DNA of 64,000 nucleotides from Branchiostoma floridae (lineage: Eukaryota > Chordata > Leptocardii > Amphioxiformes > Branchiostomatidae): assembly GCF_000003815.2 (NCBI RefSeq), contig NC_049991.1:21258889-21322888 (forward strand), read 5' to 3'. Below are positions 51,750 to 61,349 of this stretch, piece after piece; positions within the stretch are counted from its first letter, which is position 1; the number at the start of each line of letters is the position of its first letter. A program made the translations under genes and the position numbers. Under the pieces are notes generated by a model. The model worked only from the letters and a program-made list of their open reading frames with translations. It did no database searches and was not told where the DNA came from.

Positions 51750-52435
51750 ACACGACCGTATCGTGAACGTAACGTAACGTAATAGACCTTACCGTTTCTG
51801 AATGCCCGGCTTTTTGTTAAAGGATGTGGGAGAAGCTGGTCTCATTGGAGATTAAGAAAAACCCCAAAAAATTGTGCCCTGGTTCTATGACCCTTTCATC
51901 TGTCGTGGGGGCACTGCATTTTGGTATCTCAGTTTTCGCAATGGCGATGTTCTTATATGCTATTCATAACCTTATCATTTGTGATGTGGTTGAAATGTAT
52001 CCAGTTATTTAAATAGATTTTAACTTGCGTGTCTCTTATTATCTAGATGTCTAAAGGCCCGTTCGTATTTGTGCGTATACATACTTAAGTCCCCATGGTT
52101 AACCATTTTTTATCTTTTGTTTAACATAAAGTTTGCGTCCCGAACAAAATCGTTTGTTCGATTCGATTAGTAGGTTGTCCAACGGTTAGTCAAAGCTAAA
52201 AGCAACAAAAACAGCAAAAGATTCCCACAAACTTGAGCCAAAAGATTTCAACACAAAACTCATTGGGTCTTGAATATACGCAAAAATGTGAACGAGCCTA
52301 AAATTTATCGATGTATTTTGATCCCTTACGTTGGAATGGATGAGGTTAATCGTATACGTGGTTCATATGTGGTTCTGTACATCGTCACTGTACAGGAATG
52401 CATTTAATGTATCAGTTATATTCTGTGACCGTCAT
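51750..52435. other. Downstream of the GPCR gene, nothing specific
   Basis: No exon or shared repeat recognised. Confidence 0.4.
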
Positions 52436-52440
52436 CCTTA

Positions 52441-52675
52441 ACATACCCCATTCCAATATATAGCGGCGACCTCGTTGTGATCTCGACAATTTGACAAAGC
52501 GCTCAACAATTTACATAGATAAGAATGATTGATTTTTATTACGTTTTGGCATTTATTTTGTCTTTTCAGCCATACTTTAACATTTGTATTTTGCATTTTT
52601 CCAATGATGAAATCAATGGTTACGCAACTCCAATTTACGTTGCAAGTTCGATCAACATCTAGTGGAATATGGCTT
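52441..52675. mobile_element. Family B MITE, old copy B12
   Basis: Degenerate ends CCCCATTCCAATATATAGCG and CATCTAGTGGAATATGGC. Core words AATTTGACAAAGCGCTCAAC and GATGAAATCAATGGTTACGC still match the family. Confidence 0.65.
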
Positions 52676-52859
52676 GGTGATACCTCAAGACCGTCATGTT
52701 GTTGATATCAACGTGGCTCATATTGTTGTATTCGTGAAAGAGTTGTAAACAAAATATTCATAAAAAGCCAGGATAAATCAATGACGATTTTAGAGAAGCC
52801 ATGCAACACAAAAGGACCACAGGATCATTTCAGTCATGTGCCTCAGCTAGTGGTATATC

Positions 52860-53165
52860 ATATTGTATTGTTCAGACTGTGTTTTTTGTACTCAAACGTA
52901 GCTGTGTGCAGTCAAATATTTCAGACCTTTTGGGAGTTGTTGTTTGTGTTTTTTTCGCCCAATAAACATATCTTGTCAAATAAAAAAAATTGAACCATCT
53001 CCTTGTGAATGTACAGTGGATTTCACAGTGTTTTTATCCTTAAACATAGCTGTGTGCCGTCAAATATTTCAGATCATTTTGGAGTGGTTGTTTGTGTTTT
53101 TTCTGCCAAATAAACTTATCTTGTCAAATACAAAATATTGAACCATCTACTTGTGAATGTACAGT
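52860..53165. repeat. Two-unit tandem repeat of about 148 bp
   Basis: GTCAAATATTTCAGA, TTGTTTGTGTTTTTTC, CTTATCTTGTCAAATA and TTGAACCATCT with CTTGTGAATGTACAGTGGA occur twice in the same order. Confidence 0.8.
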
Positions 53166-53169
53166 GGAG

Positions 53170-53425
53170 TTTAAGTCCGCCATGAAACAAGAGTTCAGAA
53201 ATTAAAGCGAATGTTTGAAATGAAAATGAAAAATTGAAAGTGAAACGTCGAAGTGAAGATGGGGAAGGTGAAAATGAACCATAGTGAAAGTGAGGGTAAA
53301 AAAATATGAAAGATAAAAGTGAAAGTAGATGAAAGGTGCCAGTTAATCAATCTATCACAGATGAGGATAAGAAAACTCACAAGTTTAGTTGAGTTCAAAA
53401 GAACACGACAAACGCGTTTGATGTC
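53170..53425. other. Purine-rich stretch
   Basis: GAAAATGAAA and GTGAAAGTGA repeats at about 53205-53330. No coding signal. Confidence 0.5.
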
Positions 53426-53429
53426 TTGT

Positions 53430-54342
53430 TTAAAAGTTTCTGAAAGTCAACTTTCTGCCTATTTGAATCGCATAACCGGAACTACGACTGAGAAAGTAAC
53501 TACCAGATCCGTACATCACAGACAGGTTCTTCTCTTCAGAATCGGAGCCATCCTCCTTGGGTGCGTGACTGAGAGGTGGCTTTCTTCTTTCTTCTCCTGC
53601 CTTTGTAGAGATGAAAGTCCCGCGGACGTCTTTCATGTCTGATACAAGATTCATCGTGCTAATCCCCCAAATGGGTCTGTTCGTCACGCCGGGGCTATGG
53701 TGGCATCTATGAGGTAATCCATTAGTCTGGATTTCACCTGGAAATAAGGTACAGATGTCAAAATCAGGGGCACAAAGTTTTATACATTTAAACCTTTTAT
53801 GAATTCCTACCGAAATTCAAATCATCATGGTCATTATTTTACAGGCGACACCGAATAACGTTAGATGAGAGAGAACGGGAAAAAAATATGGGCTGCTGCC
53901 TACAGTGTCTGGGTCGACTTGCCCTGCTGAAAGTCAGATACACGCTTTTAACTATAGCTAGCTAAAATAGAAAGGAAATTCCCATTACCACAAAAATCCG
54001 CAATGCCTTCGAATATTTCATGGCATGGTGTGCCCACCTTCACATGCAGCTCTGATCACAGTTCACCTTTGTTTTTCTCACCTACTGACTTTCAAATAAA
54101 CGTCGACGTCGACTGGACAGTAATGACCGCAACGATCTGAAATTTGGTGGATACGGATTAAAGGCTTCCTGCATATCCGAATGAAATCTCATCTGTGTTG
54201 GTAGAAACCATAGCTGTAAAGTTTAAACTTTATTCCAACATAAAAGAAGAAAAACTCAGCTCAGCTCCATACCTTTGCGGTCAAGCTCGTCGACCTTCTT
54301 CAGATGTACGATTCGCTTCGTTCCGGAAGTCGGAGGATGACG
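53430..54342 (-). CDS. Candidate two-exon minus-strand gene, unrecognised
   Basis: Exon 2 runs from the acceptor CTTATTTCCAG (exon starts at 53737) to TAA at 53430. Exon 1 ends at the donor GACCGCAAAG|GTATGG (last base 54273). Splicing keeps one frame open through KKVDELDRK-G-EIQTNG to the end, about 124 codons from a stop at 54343. The most coding-like part is hydrophilic (GEERRKPPLSHAPKEDGSDS). No in-frame ATG exists in exon 1. The first ATG is in exon 2 (MNLVSDMKDVRG), giving about 75 residues with exon 1 as leader. No family is recognised. Confidence 0.35.
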
Positions 54343-54350
54343 TCAGCAGC
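54318..54350 (-). promoter_or_regulatory. CRE and ETS-like promoter motifs for the minus-strand candidate
   Basis: On the minus strand GCTGACGTCATC (a CRE core) and ACTTCCGGAACG (an ETS-type site) are 13 bp apart. They are bracketed by CGATTCGCT and AGCGAATCG inverted words. They lie just upstream of, or inside, the proposed exon 1. Confidence 0.35.
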
Positions 54351-54574
54351 GAATCGTAGGTGGCGGGAAGGCGGTACCTGACACCGTCACGATTTAGAGA
54401 GGGTTGATGCGCCGTTATGTATAAGGCTTTCATCCTAGGAGGACTTCCGACCAAGGATGTAAGGGGTTCCTCCTACCCCTGACTCGTGTGTCATGACGGA
54501 TGCGTCATGTCAGAACATGCCCCTAAGGCCTATCTCAGCCATATGGCCACAAAGGCCTTGCCACTGCCACTAGC

Positions 54575-54715
54575 CGCAGGTAGATACTCATTTTCACCTG
54601 AGTCAAGTGAGGAAAGTCGTGTAAAGTGCTTTTCCCAAGGGCACAAGATCGGTGGCACAGCTCAGGACCTCTTGGGCCTGAGGCGAACGCGCTGTCTATT
54701 ACACCACGCGGTCTC
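54575..54715 (-). mobile_element. tRNA-derived SINE, minus strand
   Basis: ACTCATTTTCACCTGAGTCA, GTGTAAAGTGCTTTTCCCAA, GGGCACAAGATCGG, and a tRNA-like end (GCGAACGCGCTGTCTATTAC). Confidence 0.6.
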
Positions 54716-54719
54716 ACTT

Positions 54720-56795
54720 CATAAGGCTTTCTACTATGTAAGTATGCCCTAAATCTGAGTTCTTCACCTTAGTTCTGTGTAAAGCCTAGCACGTATTCAT
54801 CAGCTCCGGTATCGGTGGGGATGCCGGGTCTGAAACGTGCGTGTCCACCAGGTCATTATTGGGCTCTCTATCATCAACCGGTGCAATGGCCGTATCATAC
54901 CAAAGAATTTAAACTGGTACATGTTGCTTTCTCTGCTTAGCACTCAGCATTCGGGAAAGGGTATGAAAGTTGAACACACGCCACTACCATTGGACTAGCC
55001 CCCTGCGCCACCCTATGCATCATCAGGCGTGGGAAAAAACTTTGACTTTGACTTTGACTTTGACTATCATCATCAGTCACTCCAGACACACCCAGACACG
55101 TCAACATGGTTTGGGACCGGACTGCAATATGGATGATGGTCTGTTTTGTGTATATATTGAATGAAGACCTTTATTGCAAATTTTTGCCCCGCTGGGCTAA
55201 GTACAGGTCACATGGTAACGCTCATACATATGCAACAGTGGAAACAATCATACACATCTATTTCTATGTTATGTATGTCTTGATGTCACATGTATGTGTT
55301 CTCCAGGGCCCCACTGTGTTGCAGTGTTGTAGTGTTGGTTACACTGAGTTGGGCTGCCCTGGGTAAAGGAAACAGAATAAAAAAGACATTCCTACCAAAC
55401 TCGGCGGATAAGTTCCGAGCTGACTGAAGCTGTAAAAGAAAGTGTTTCTTGATAACATCAACTCTTATAATTCCACCAGGTGCCATAATACCACCACATT
55501 AATACATTGTTACCAAGACCTTCTCAGGATTATGTTGAACTCATTAAGGGTATATACCCCAGCGTTATTGATGCTGCATTCTGTCTTGTGGTGGTATTAT
55601 AGCATCCGACGGTGTTTTGAGATTTGGCGTCGGTGTATACGGCGCCCCAATTCAAGGTTGATTCCTTTCACCACCGAATGAAGCGACCGAGGCCACCTTA
55701 GATATGACTGATTGGCCGCATGAACTGTTTAATGATTTCGTTAGTACATGGCAACGTTGATGCTGAATTGATCAAAACAAACCGTTCCTCAGTATCAGGA
55801 TGTATGCACATCCGCTTATCAAAACTCCCTTTGTCTAAACTAAAGCTATAAAACTCCCACGCACAGAACATTACAACAGCTTTTAGTCTTAACGAACGGC
55901 TGTTTTCTTTTGCGGAGGTAAGATAGTACGGATGGTATTCACTGGTGCTTAAGCTAAGAACAGGTTTGCACAATGCGGAGGAACGTCTAGGGTGGCCTGC
56001 AGAATAATAGCTGTTTTATTTGTAAAATCATGCCCGAAGCCTGATTGCATGTACAGTCTTAAAGACTAAGAGTGGAAAAATGTGTGATACATAACATCAT
56101 GGTCTAATCAAGGATATGAAACAATGCATATTGTCGGGTTTGACTTTGGCTTTGAAGGCAGATGAAGTCAGTGGTTAATGAACCGCCCCACATTCTGTAC
56201 GAGTATAATGATTTGTGCTTTTAGTAGATTGTATTATATAGTATTTTGGTGATCTTCTAAATGGTAAAAGCGTGGTGAAATTGTGAGACATGATAAGTAC
56301 CTTTGAGTTGATTTTGTCTTTCAGACGTGCGATTGTCATAATAAGGCCATATTGATTTAGATTATATTGATGACATACTGTACTGTATGGATCAAATCCT
56401 TTTTCTTTGGAAGCAGCCGAAAATTGACGCGCGCGCGGATGTCATCAAAATGATCAAATCAATATGGCCAGCCTTCTCAAATTGCCGAAGAGGGAAGCTC
56501 TCTGTTGAGTCATGGTAATTCTAATGGAGTCGCCACCAATTTCGCTCTCTATGGTTTCAGAAATTGGCACTTGATTTTGGCAATTTGCCTTCTACCGTTG
56601 TAAATACCTCCGTGAATTGCTGAAGAAGCTATTTTCTATTTCTGTCTTTTTCGCTGAATGTAAAAATAGATTACGGTGACTTAGCTGCATATTCTTCCAC
56701 TGGTCGTGCCAGCGTAGATAGACGCCTTCTACAGTAATTACAGGTTCATTTTACTAGGGAAATTCTTCCCCTAGCTAGTTTTAGCAAACACAATG
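54720..56795. other. Intergenic, nothing specific
   Basis: A (TTTGAC)n run at 55038-55065. A SINE body fragment at about 56700-56795 (TACAGGTTCATTTTACTAGG) like that at 43150. No exon recognised. Confidence 0.4.
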
Positions 56796-56799
56796 GAAA

Positions 56800-56999
56800 G
56801 ATCACTCGACGAATTTCAGAGATTAAGAACGAATTTTCTTATGTTTTATGTATTTTGTTGTCTTCTAAGCCATACTTTTACGTAGTACGTAATATCTAAA
56901 TTATAAAAAAAAAATCGGTGCAAAATAACACAGTTCAGTGCCGCAGTGATCGAACCCCGCAGTGCCGCACCGGTGCCCCAAGTGCAGTGAGATACCACC
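56800..56999. mobile_element. Family A MITE, 5'-truncated copy A7
   Basis: From GATCACTCGACGAATTTCAG to GCAGTGAGATACCACC. Its right end is followed immediately by TTAA and then by copy A8. Confidence 0.8.
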
Positions 57000-57003
57000 T
57001 TAA

Positions 57004-57242
57004 GGTGCACTCTCACCGGACGTGGGGCACGCTTGCGGAATTGCTGCGTTCGTTCACTGCGTGCGTCACTGGTTTGTTATTTTCTCCGATTTTTTTATAA
57101 TTCAGATATTGCGTAATACGTAAAAGTATGTCATAGAAGACAACAAAAGTAAGAAAATTCGTTCTTTATCTCTGAAATTTGTTGAGTATCTTCCGAACCC
57201 CGCAATGCCGCAAGCGTGCCCCAAGTCCGGTGAGAGTGCACC
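57004..57242. mobile_element. Family A MITE, copy A8
   Basis: Full length: GGTGCACTCTCACCGGACGT at the left, AGTCCGGTGAGAGTGCACC at the right. It is the best-preserved copy and a good family reference. Confidence 0.9.
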
Positions 57243-57299
57243 TATACCGGTAGGCACGTGGGTGGGAAATAGGCCTCCCCGGCTGTGTTATGGTTACAG

Positions 57300-57800
57300 G
57301 GTATATATGTACACACGGGGAGCTGCCCGATTCTGCACAAACAACTATAACAGGGATTCTAGTGTTACCAAAATGAAAACAGATTTGCAGTGGATGTCAC
57401 TTGAAGATAGAAGGAAAATGTCCAGACTTTCCATGATGTACAAAATGACCAATAAACTGGTGGACGTACCAACTGATAAGTATCTAATACCAGCTCAAAA
57501 AAGAACAAGAAACAGTCATGCATTCAAATACCAGAGTTACCAACCTAGGATTGATGTGTTCAAAAATTCGTACTTTCCCAGAACTATCGTAGAGTGGAAT
57601 TTGTTATCACCAAGTACAGTAGGGGCATCTTCTCTGGGTAGTTTTAAAGAACGCTTGCAGATAGATGTGCAAAAGGTAGGTGTAATGAGTCGTTCGGTGT
57701 AATATAACCAGCTGCTGCCGCGCCGCGTGTCTGCGAAGCTAGTGTGTTACGCCGAAGGGCGGTTATACCGGCTATATAGATACAGACAGACACAGATACG
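57300..57800 (+). pseudogene. LINE reverse transcriptase C-terminus and 3' end, copy 1
   Basis: An open frame with RGAARFCTNNYNRDSSVTKM, then DRRKMSRLSMMYKMTN and RTIVEWNLLSPSTV, ending FKERLQIDVQKVGV. This is typical of the last part of CR1/Jockey-group ORF2 proteins. The 3' UTR has TTACGCCGAAGGGCGGTTAT and a GATACAGACAGACA tail. It is 5'-truncated and therefore not autonomous. Confidence 0.8.
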
Positions 57801-58078
57801 GGGATGTGAAGAGGAAAGCCGGCAACTAACATCTTTTACATCCGCATCGGTCCTGTCCGGCCATTAAACGCAGCTTTGATTCAATTTTGTAACGACCTTT
57901 TGGTGTAATTATGGGAATTATGTTCCAGAGATCTGGATATCGTTTGATCTGGCCGGCTGTCAGGGTGGTGGAAAGTGGGTCATCATCAAACGAAATCAGT
58001 AGAAAAGTAGAAAACCAAAAAAATGGTAATGCAACATATACACGCTGCCACTGGTGATGCACAAGAAATAGTTTAGAT

Positions 58079-58489
58079 TAGGGCTGGACAAAACCGGTTA
58101 TTCTTATTGGATCGGTCCAGAAAAACCGGACCTGAAAAAAATCGTTGAACCAGATGTTGGACCGATTGGAAAATGAACAGATTATATGAACAGGCATTCA
58201 CACGTTTTTAGGAAAATAACAAAAGCGAAGTAGGATAGATTCGATGGTCATTTCTACCAAGTTTTACAGTCAATCGTACAAAGGCAGTTAGCTTTGTAGG
58301 ATTTCAAAACGCCAGTGGGAGTCAAATATATCACAAAACAGATGTCGTTGTGACGAAATGGACCATTGTTTTGAGTATCGTCCACATGTTTTCACATACT
58401 GAATGCAGGTTCAGGTCCGGACCTGGACCTGATCTTCTAGACCTGAACCGGACCTGAACCTGAAATTTCTGTACCGGTACCCACCCCTA
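58079..58489 (-). mobile_element. hAT-like non-autonomous DNA element, copy 2
   Basis: Inverse copy of 1448-1868, from TAGGGCTGGACAAAACCGGT to TGTACCGGTACCCACCCCTA. The inner ACCTGAACCTGAA words match. Confidence 0.65.
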
Positions 58490-58517
58490 GTTCAGAACAA
58501 TTAAAGTATTGTGTTTA

Positions 58518-58552
58518 CAAACAAACAAACAAACAAACAAACAAACAAACAC
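58518..58552. repeat. (AAAC)n microsatellite
   Basis: About eight uninterrupted CAAA units. Confidence 0.95.
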
Positions 58553-58559
58553 AGAACGC

Positions 58560-58924
58560 TCTCGAACACATAGCATTATTGGTACATGAAATAATTAACG
58601 TATGAATTAAAATCCAGATTTCCTCAGAAAATTAAGTGGCTACATCGTTGCGCTACCATTATGTAATTTTGGATAGTTTAAACGATTCCAAGGGCCACAG
58701 AATAAAAGGAGGTAGAAGAAGAGACTAGTACTAGATGTCACCATAGTCCCCACCCTCAGGTATGAGGATGGAATCCTTTCATCCTGGGAGAGGTTACACC
58801 AGGATCTCTTGAAGTTCCCGAAGAAGACTTCAAATACAATTCAATCTCTACAACTGGATAAAACAAGATATACTTTAGTCTCCATAGCAGGCTCTCTGGG
58901 GCCTTTTTTCGGCTCATAATATAT
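58560..58924. other. Intergenic, nothing specific
   Basis: Non-coding sequence leading into the assembly gap. Confidence 0.4.
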
Positions 58925-59024
58925 NNNNNNNNNNNNNNNNNNNNNNNNNNNNNNNNNNNNNNNNNNNNNNNNNNNNNNNNNNNNNNNNNNNNNNNNNNNN
59001 NNNNNNNNNNNNNNNNNNNNNNNN
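58925..59024. other. Assembly gap of exactly 100 N
   Basis: Runs of N totalling 100 bases. The round number suggests a placeholder of unknown true size, so an open frame that spans it is meaningless. Confidence 0.98.
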
Positions 59025-59289
59025 CGTCGTTAGCTGAAATGTCAGAAGATTCCACATTTGTTTTCGGCCTGGCAGCGGTTCAGTTGGTCAAGGTGGGCTT
59101 CCCGATAACAACATTAATATATACATCTTCCAAAGCCGAGAAGCGAGATGCGTTATCCATAGGGTGTTACACCGTAGGTCTTGCTTGAAACATAATAATA
59201 AAAAGTACCCGATTCCTTCTAGGAAGTTTTGCTAGAGATGTATAGAAGTTTACGTGGTAGTACCTCCTCAACTTCCGTCTGAAAGGAAC

Positions 59290-59585
59290 GAGTGAGCTCA
59301 GATGGAAGGTAAAGTCATTTCACGACTTTATGACAAGACTAAACATGTTATGACCTGTTCAGGTAGTCCCATAGACGTTTTGAGGGCAGTTATCTACTGT
59401 GTCTAGAGCAAACTATTTGAAGGCTCTTCTTCGTCTTCCGCCTTTGACCTTCCCATAACGAAGTCATGTACCCGTCCCGTGTTATAGCTGGGTAAAGTAA
59501 GGAAAATAATGTCAAGTGGCTTGCTCAAAACTCCTGGGTTATGGGCCAAACGGCCTTACAGTTAGACCACACGGCGCCACAAGGC
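59290..59585 (-). mobile_element. tRNA-derived SINE, second subtype, minus strand
   Basis: GCTGGGTAAAGTAAGGAAAA, AAGTGGCTTGCTC and the tRNA-like GGCCTTACAGTTAGACCACA with CGGCGCC end. Confidence 0.5.
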
Positions 59586-59804
59586 TGTATTATATGCCAT
59601 CATTTCCAATGCCCCTCCTTACCTTGTGAATCTAGAGTTTTCAGGAGCAGAGCCACACCCAGAGCACGTCTAAGATCCCGCCCGCACTTCTTACCGCAAA
59701 GTGGTGATACAACCAGACCAAATTGTCTGTTGACCTGGATCGGATTTATGGATTATGATTCATCTGTACTTATATGTTCCGATGTGTATGTCTATCAATT
59801 TTCT

Positions 59805-59912
59805 TTGTAATATGCTTTTATTTCCTTGTATGTAAATACTGGGCCCTATTGAAAATCAGTTTGTCTATACTGAATAGGCCACCCAGGCATTTAAAAATAA
59901 ACAAACAAACAA
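59805..59912 (-). mobile_element. CR1/L2-like LINE tail, copy 2
   Basis: Almost identical to 25737-25850, ending in AAACAAACAAAC. Confidence 0.6.
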
Positions 59913-59914
59913 AA

Positions 59915-60420
59915 GTCCTTGATGTGAATCTAAATCTAAATACAGACAAAAATGCAAAATCCCTGCAACGCTGAACTTTCTTGTCTTTAGCAGTATCTAT
60001 AGGGACGTTTTGGACTATATTCAAATCAATGAACGGGGATACATTAAGCTCTAGTAATATTACATTCTCATGTTTGTAGATAGAAGCTTTGAAAATAAGA
60101 GCTATAAAGCCGCAACTGCTTCCTAGTTCTGAACGGGTTTTACGTTTGCCAGCGTCAGTTTGTAAGACTTCGTTTCCACTCCATGTACATCGACGAGCAG
60201 ACGGCATCGAGTGTGTAAACCCTTCAACGCTCGCTGGGAGATTGATGTAAGACGGCAGAGACACAATTGAGACATAATCGCAAGACCATGGATAGTTACA
60301 AGACATGGGAAGACACTGCATTTCATTAAAAGACATACGGGATTATGGTAAGACATTGGAGCTCGCTTGAAGACGCAGGAAATAAATGCCTTGTAGATCA
60401 TTTGAAAAATACTGGTATCA
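59915..60420. other. Intergenic, nothing specific
   Basis: A long minus-strand frame (59818-60336) crosses the LINE tail and has no domain I recognise. Not called as a gene. Confidence 0.4.
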
Positions 60421-60424
60421 TTTA

Positions 60425-60657
60425 TACCCCCTTTCCACTAGGACGGCGCTCTCGCCGCGCTCTCTCTGTGACCTAACATTTGACAGATCGCTCAACGAAT
60501 TCTATAGAAAAGAAACACTTTTGTGTGTTTTGTTGTCTAACTAGTCACACTTTTACGTTTTGTATGATATACCCAGTGTGAAAGCGAAGGTAACACATAT
60601 CCTGTGTAGATCGCAGTGAGAGCGCATCGCGATCGCAGTCTAGTGAAAAGGGGGCGT
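60425..60657. mobile_element. Family B MITE, copy B11
   Basis: CCCCCTTTCCACTAGGACGG at the left, GATCGCAGTCTAGTGAAAAG at the right, and the core ATGATATACCCAGTGTGAAA. Confidence 0.85.
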
Positions 60658-60964
60658 AACTAAAATATCGAGATCGGTCAAACGTCAACGTCTGGACGTT
60701 CAATGATCTATTAATCCACTGACGCCATCTTTGCTGAACCACTTTCATGCTTGTCTTACTTTATATTGGTTTCGGCACGGGTTTTTTAACCGGCTTGCGG
60801 GATGATTTGAGATAGACAGATCTGAAATTGCCCCCGGTTGGGTTTTCGCACACAGTGCGTAGAGCATGACTAACAGTGAGTCAAGAGATACTCAGTCTTA
60901 AACCGTCGTCGTCGTCGGTCGACGTGATCATCAAACCACATGTCTCTTGAGTGAACCTGCATTA

Positions 60965-61347
60965 AAGTGCACTCTCACTGCAGTTGGGGCACCGGTGCGG
61001 CACTTCGGGGTTCGAAGACGACTCAACGAATTTCAGAGACAATTAAAGAACGACTTTTCTTAATTTTGTGTATTTTGTCGTCTTCTTAGTTTGAGTTTGA
61101 GTTTGAGTTTATTTAGATCCACAATTAGCCTCATCAGAGGCTATTCTTCCTATGGTTTACACATTCATATTTACATAGTACATACGTAGTTAAAACATAC
61201 AGAGACATACAAAGTAACAATAGATAGTAGAAGTAACATGATTCCTCATAGTCAACGATTTTAGTCCAATACTTGCTTCATACTTTTACGTATTACGCAA
61301 TATCTAAATTATATTAAAAAACGGAGAAAATAACAACACAGTGACAG
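60965..61347. mobile_element. Family A MITE with a nested insertion, copy A9
   Basis: AAGTGCACTCTCACTGCAGT starts the element and its core is split. GTCGTCTTCTTAG (to 61089) and CATACTTTTACGTATTACGC (from about 61281) are adjacent in other copies. The right terminal repeat is missing. Confidence 0.75.
61090..61280 (-). mobile_element. Retrotransposon tail nested in family A copy A9
   Basis: (TTTGAG)n then TTTATTTAGATCCACAATTA and GGCTATTCTTCCTATGGTTT, the same kind of tail as 19440-19560. The insertion must be younger than the family A copy it interrupts. Confidence 0.6.
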
Positions 61348-61349
61348 TT

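Noticed and set aside
51824-52012. 62-codon frame with a hydrophobic segment downstream of the GPCR
   Set aside because: It is short and isolated, with no splice context or recognised family; too weak to call.
58756-59055. Open frame spanning the N gap
   Set aside because: A third of it is unknown sequence of arbitrary length.
59818-60336. 172-codon minus-strand frame
   Set aside because: It crosses a LINE tail and has no recognisable domain, hydrophobic pattern or splice sites.
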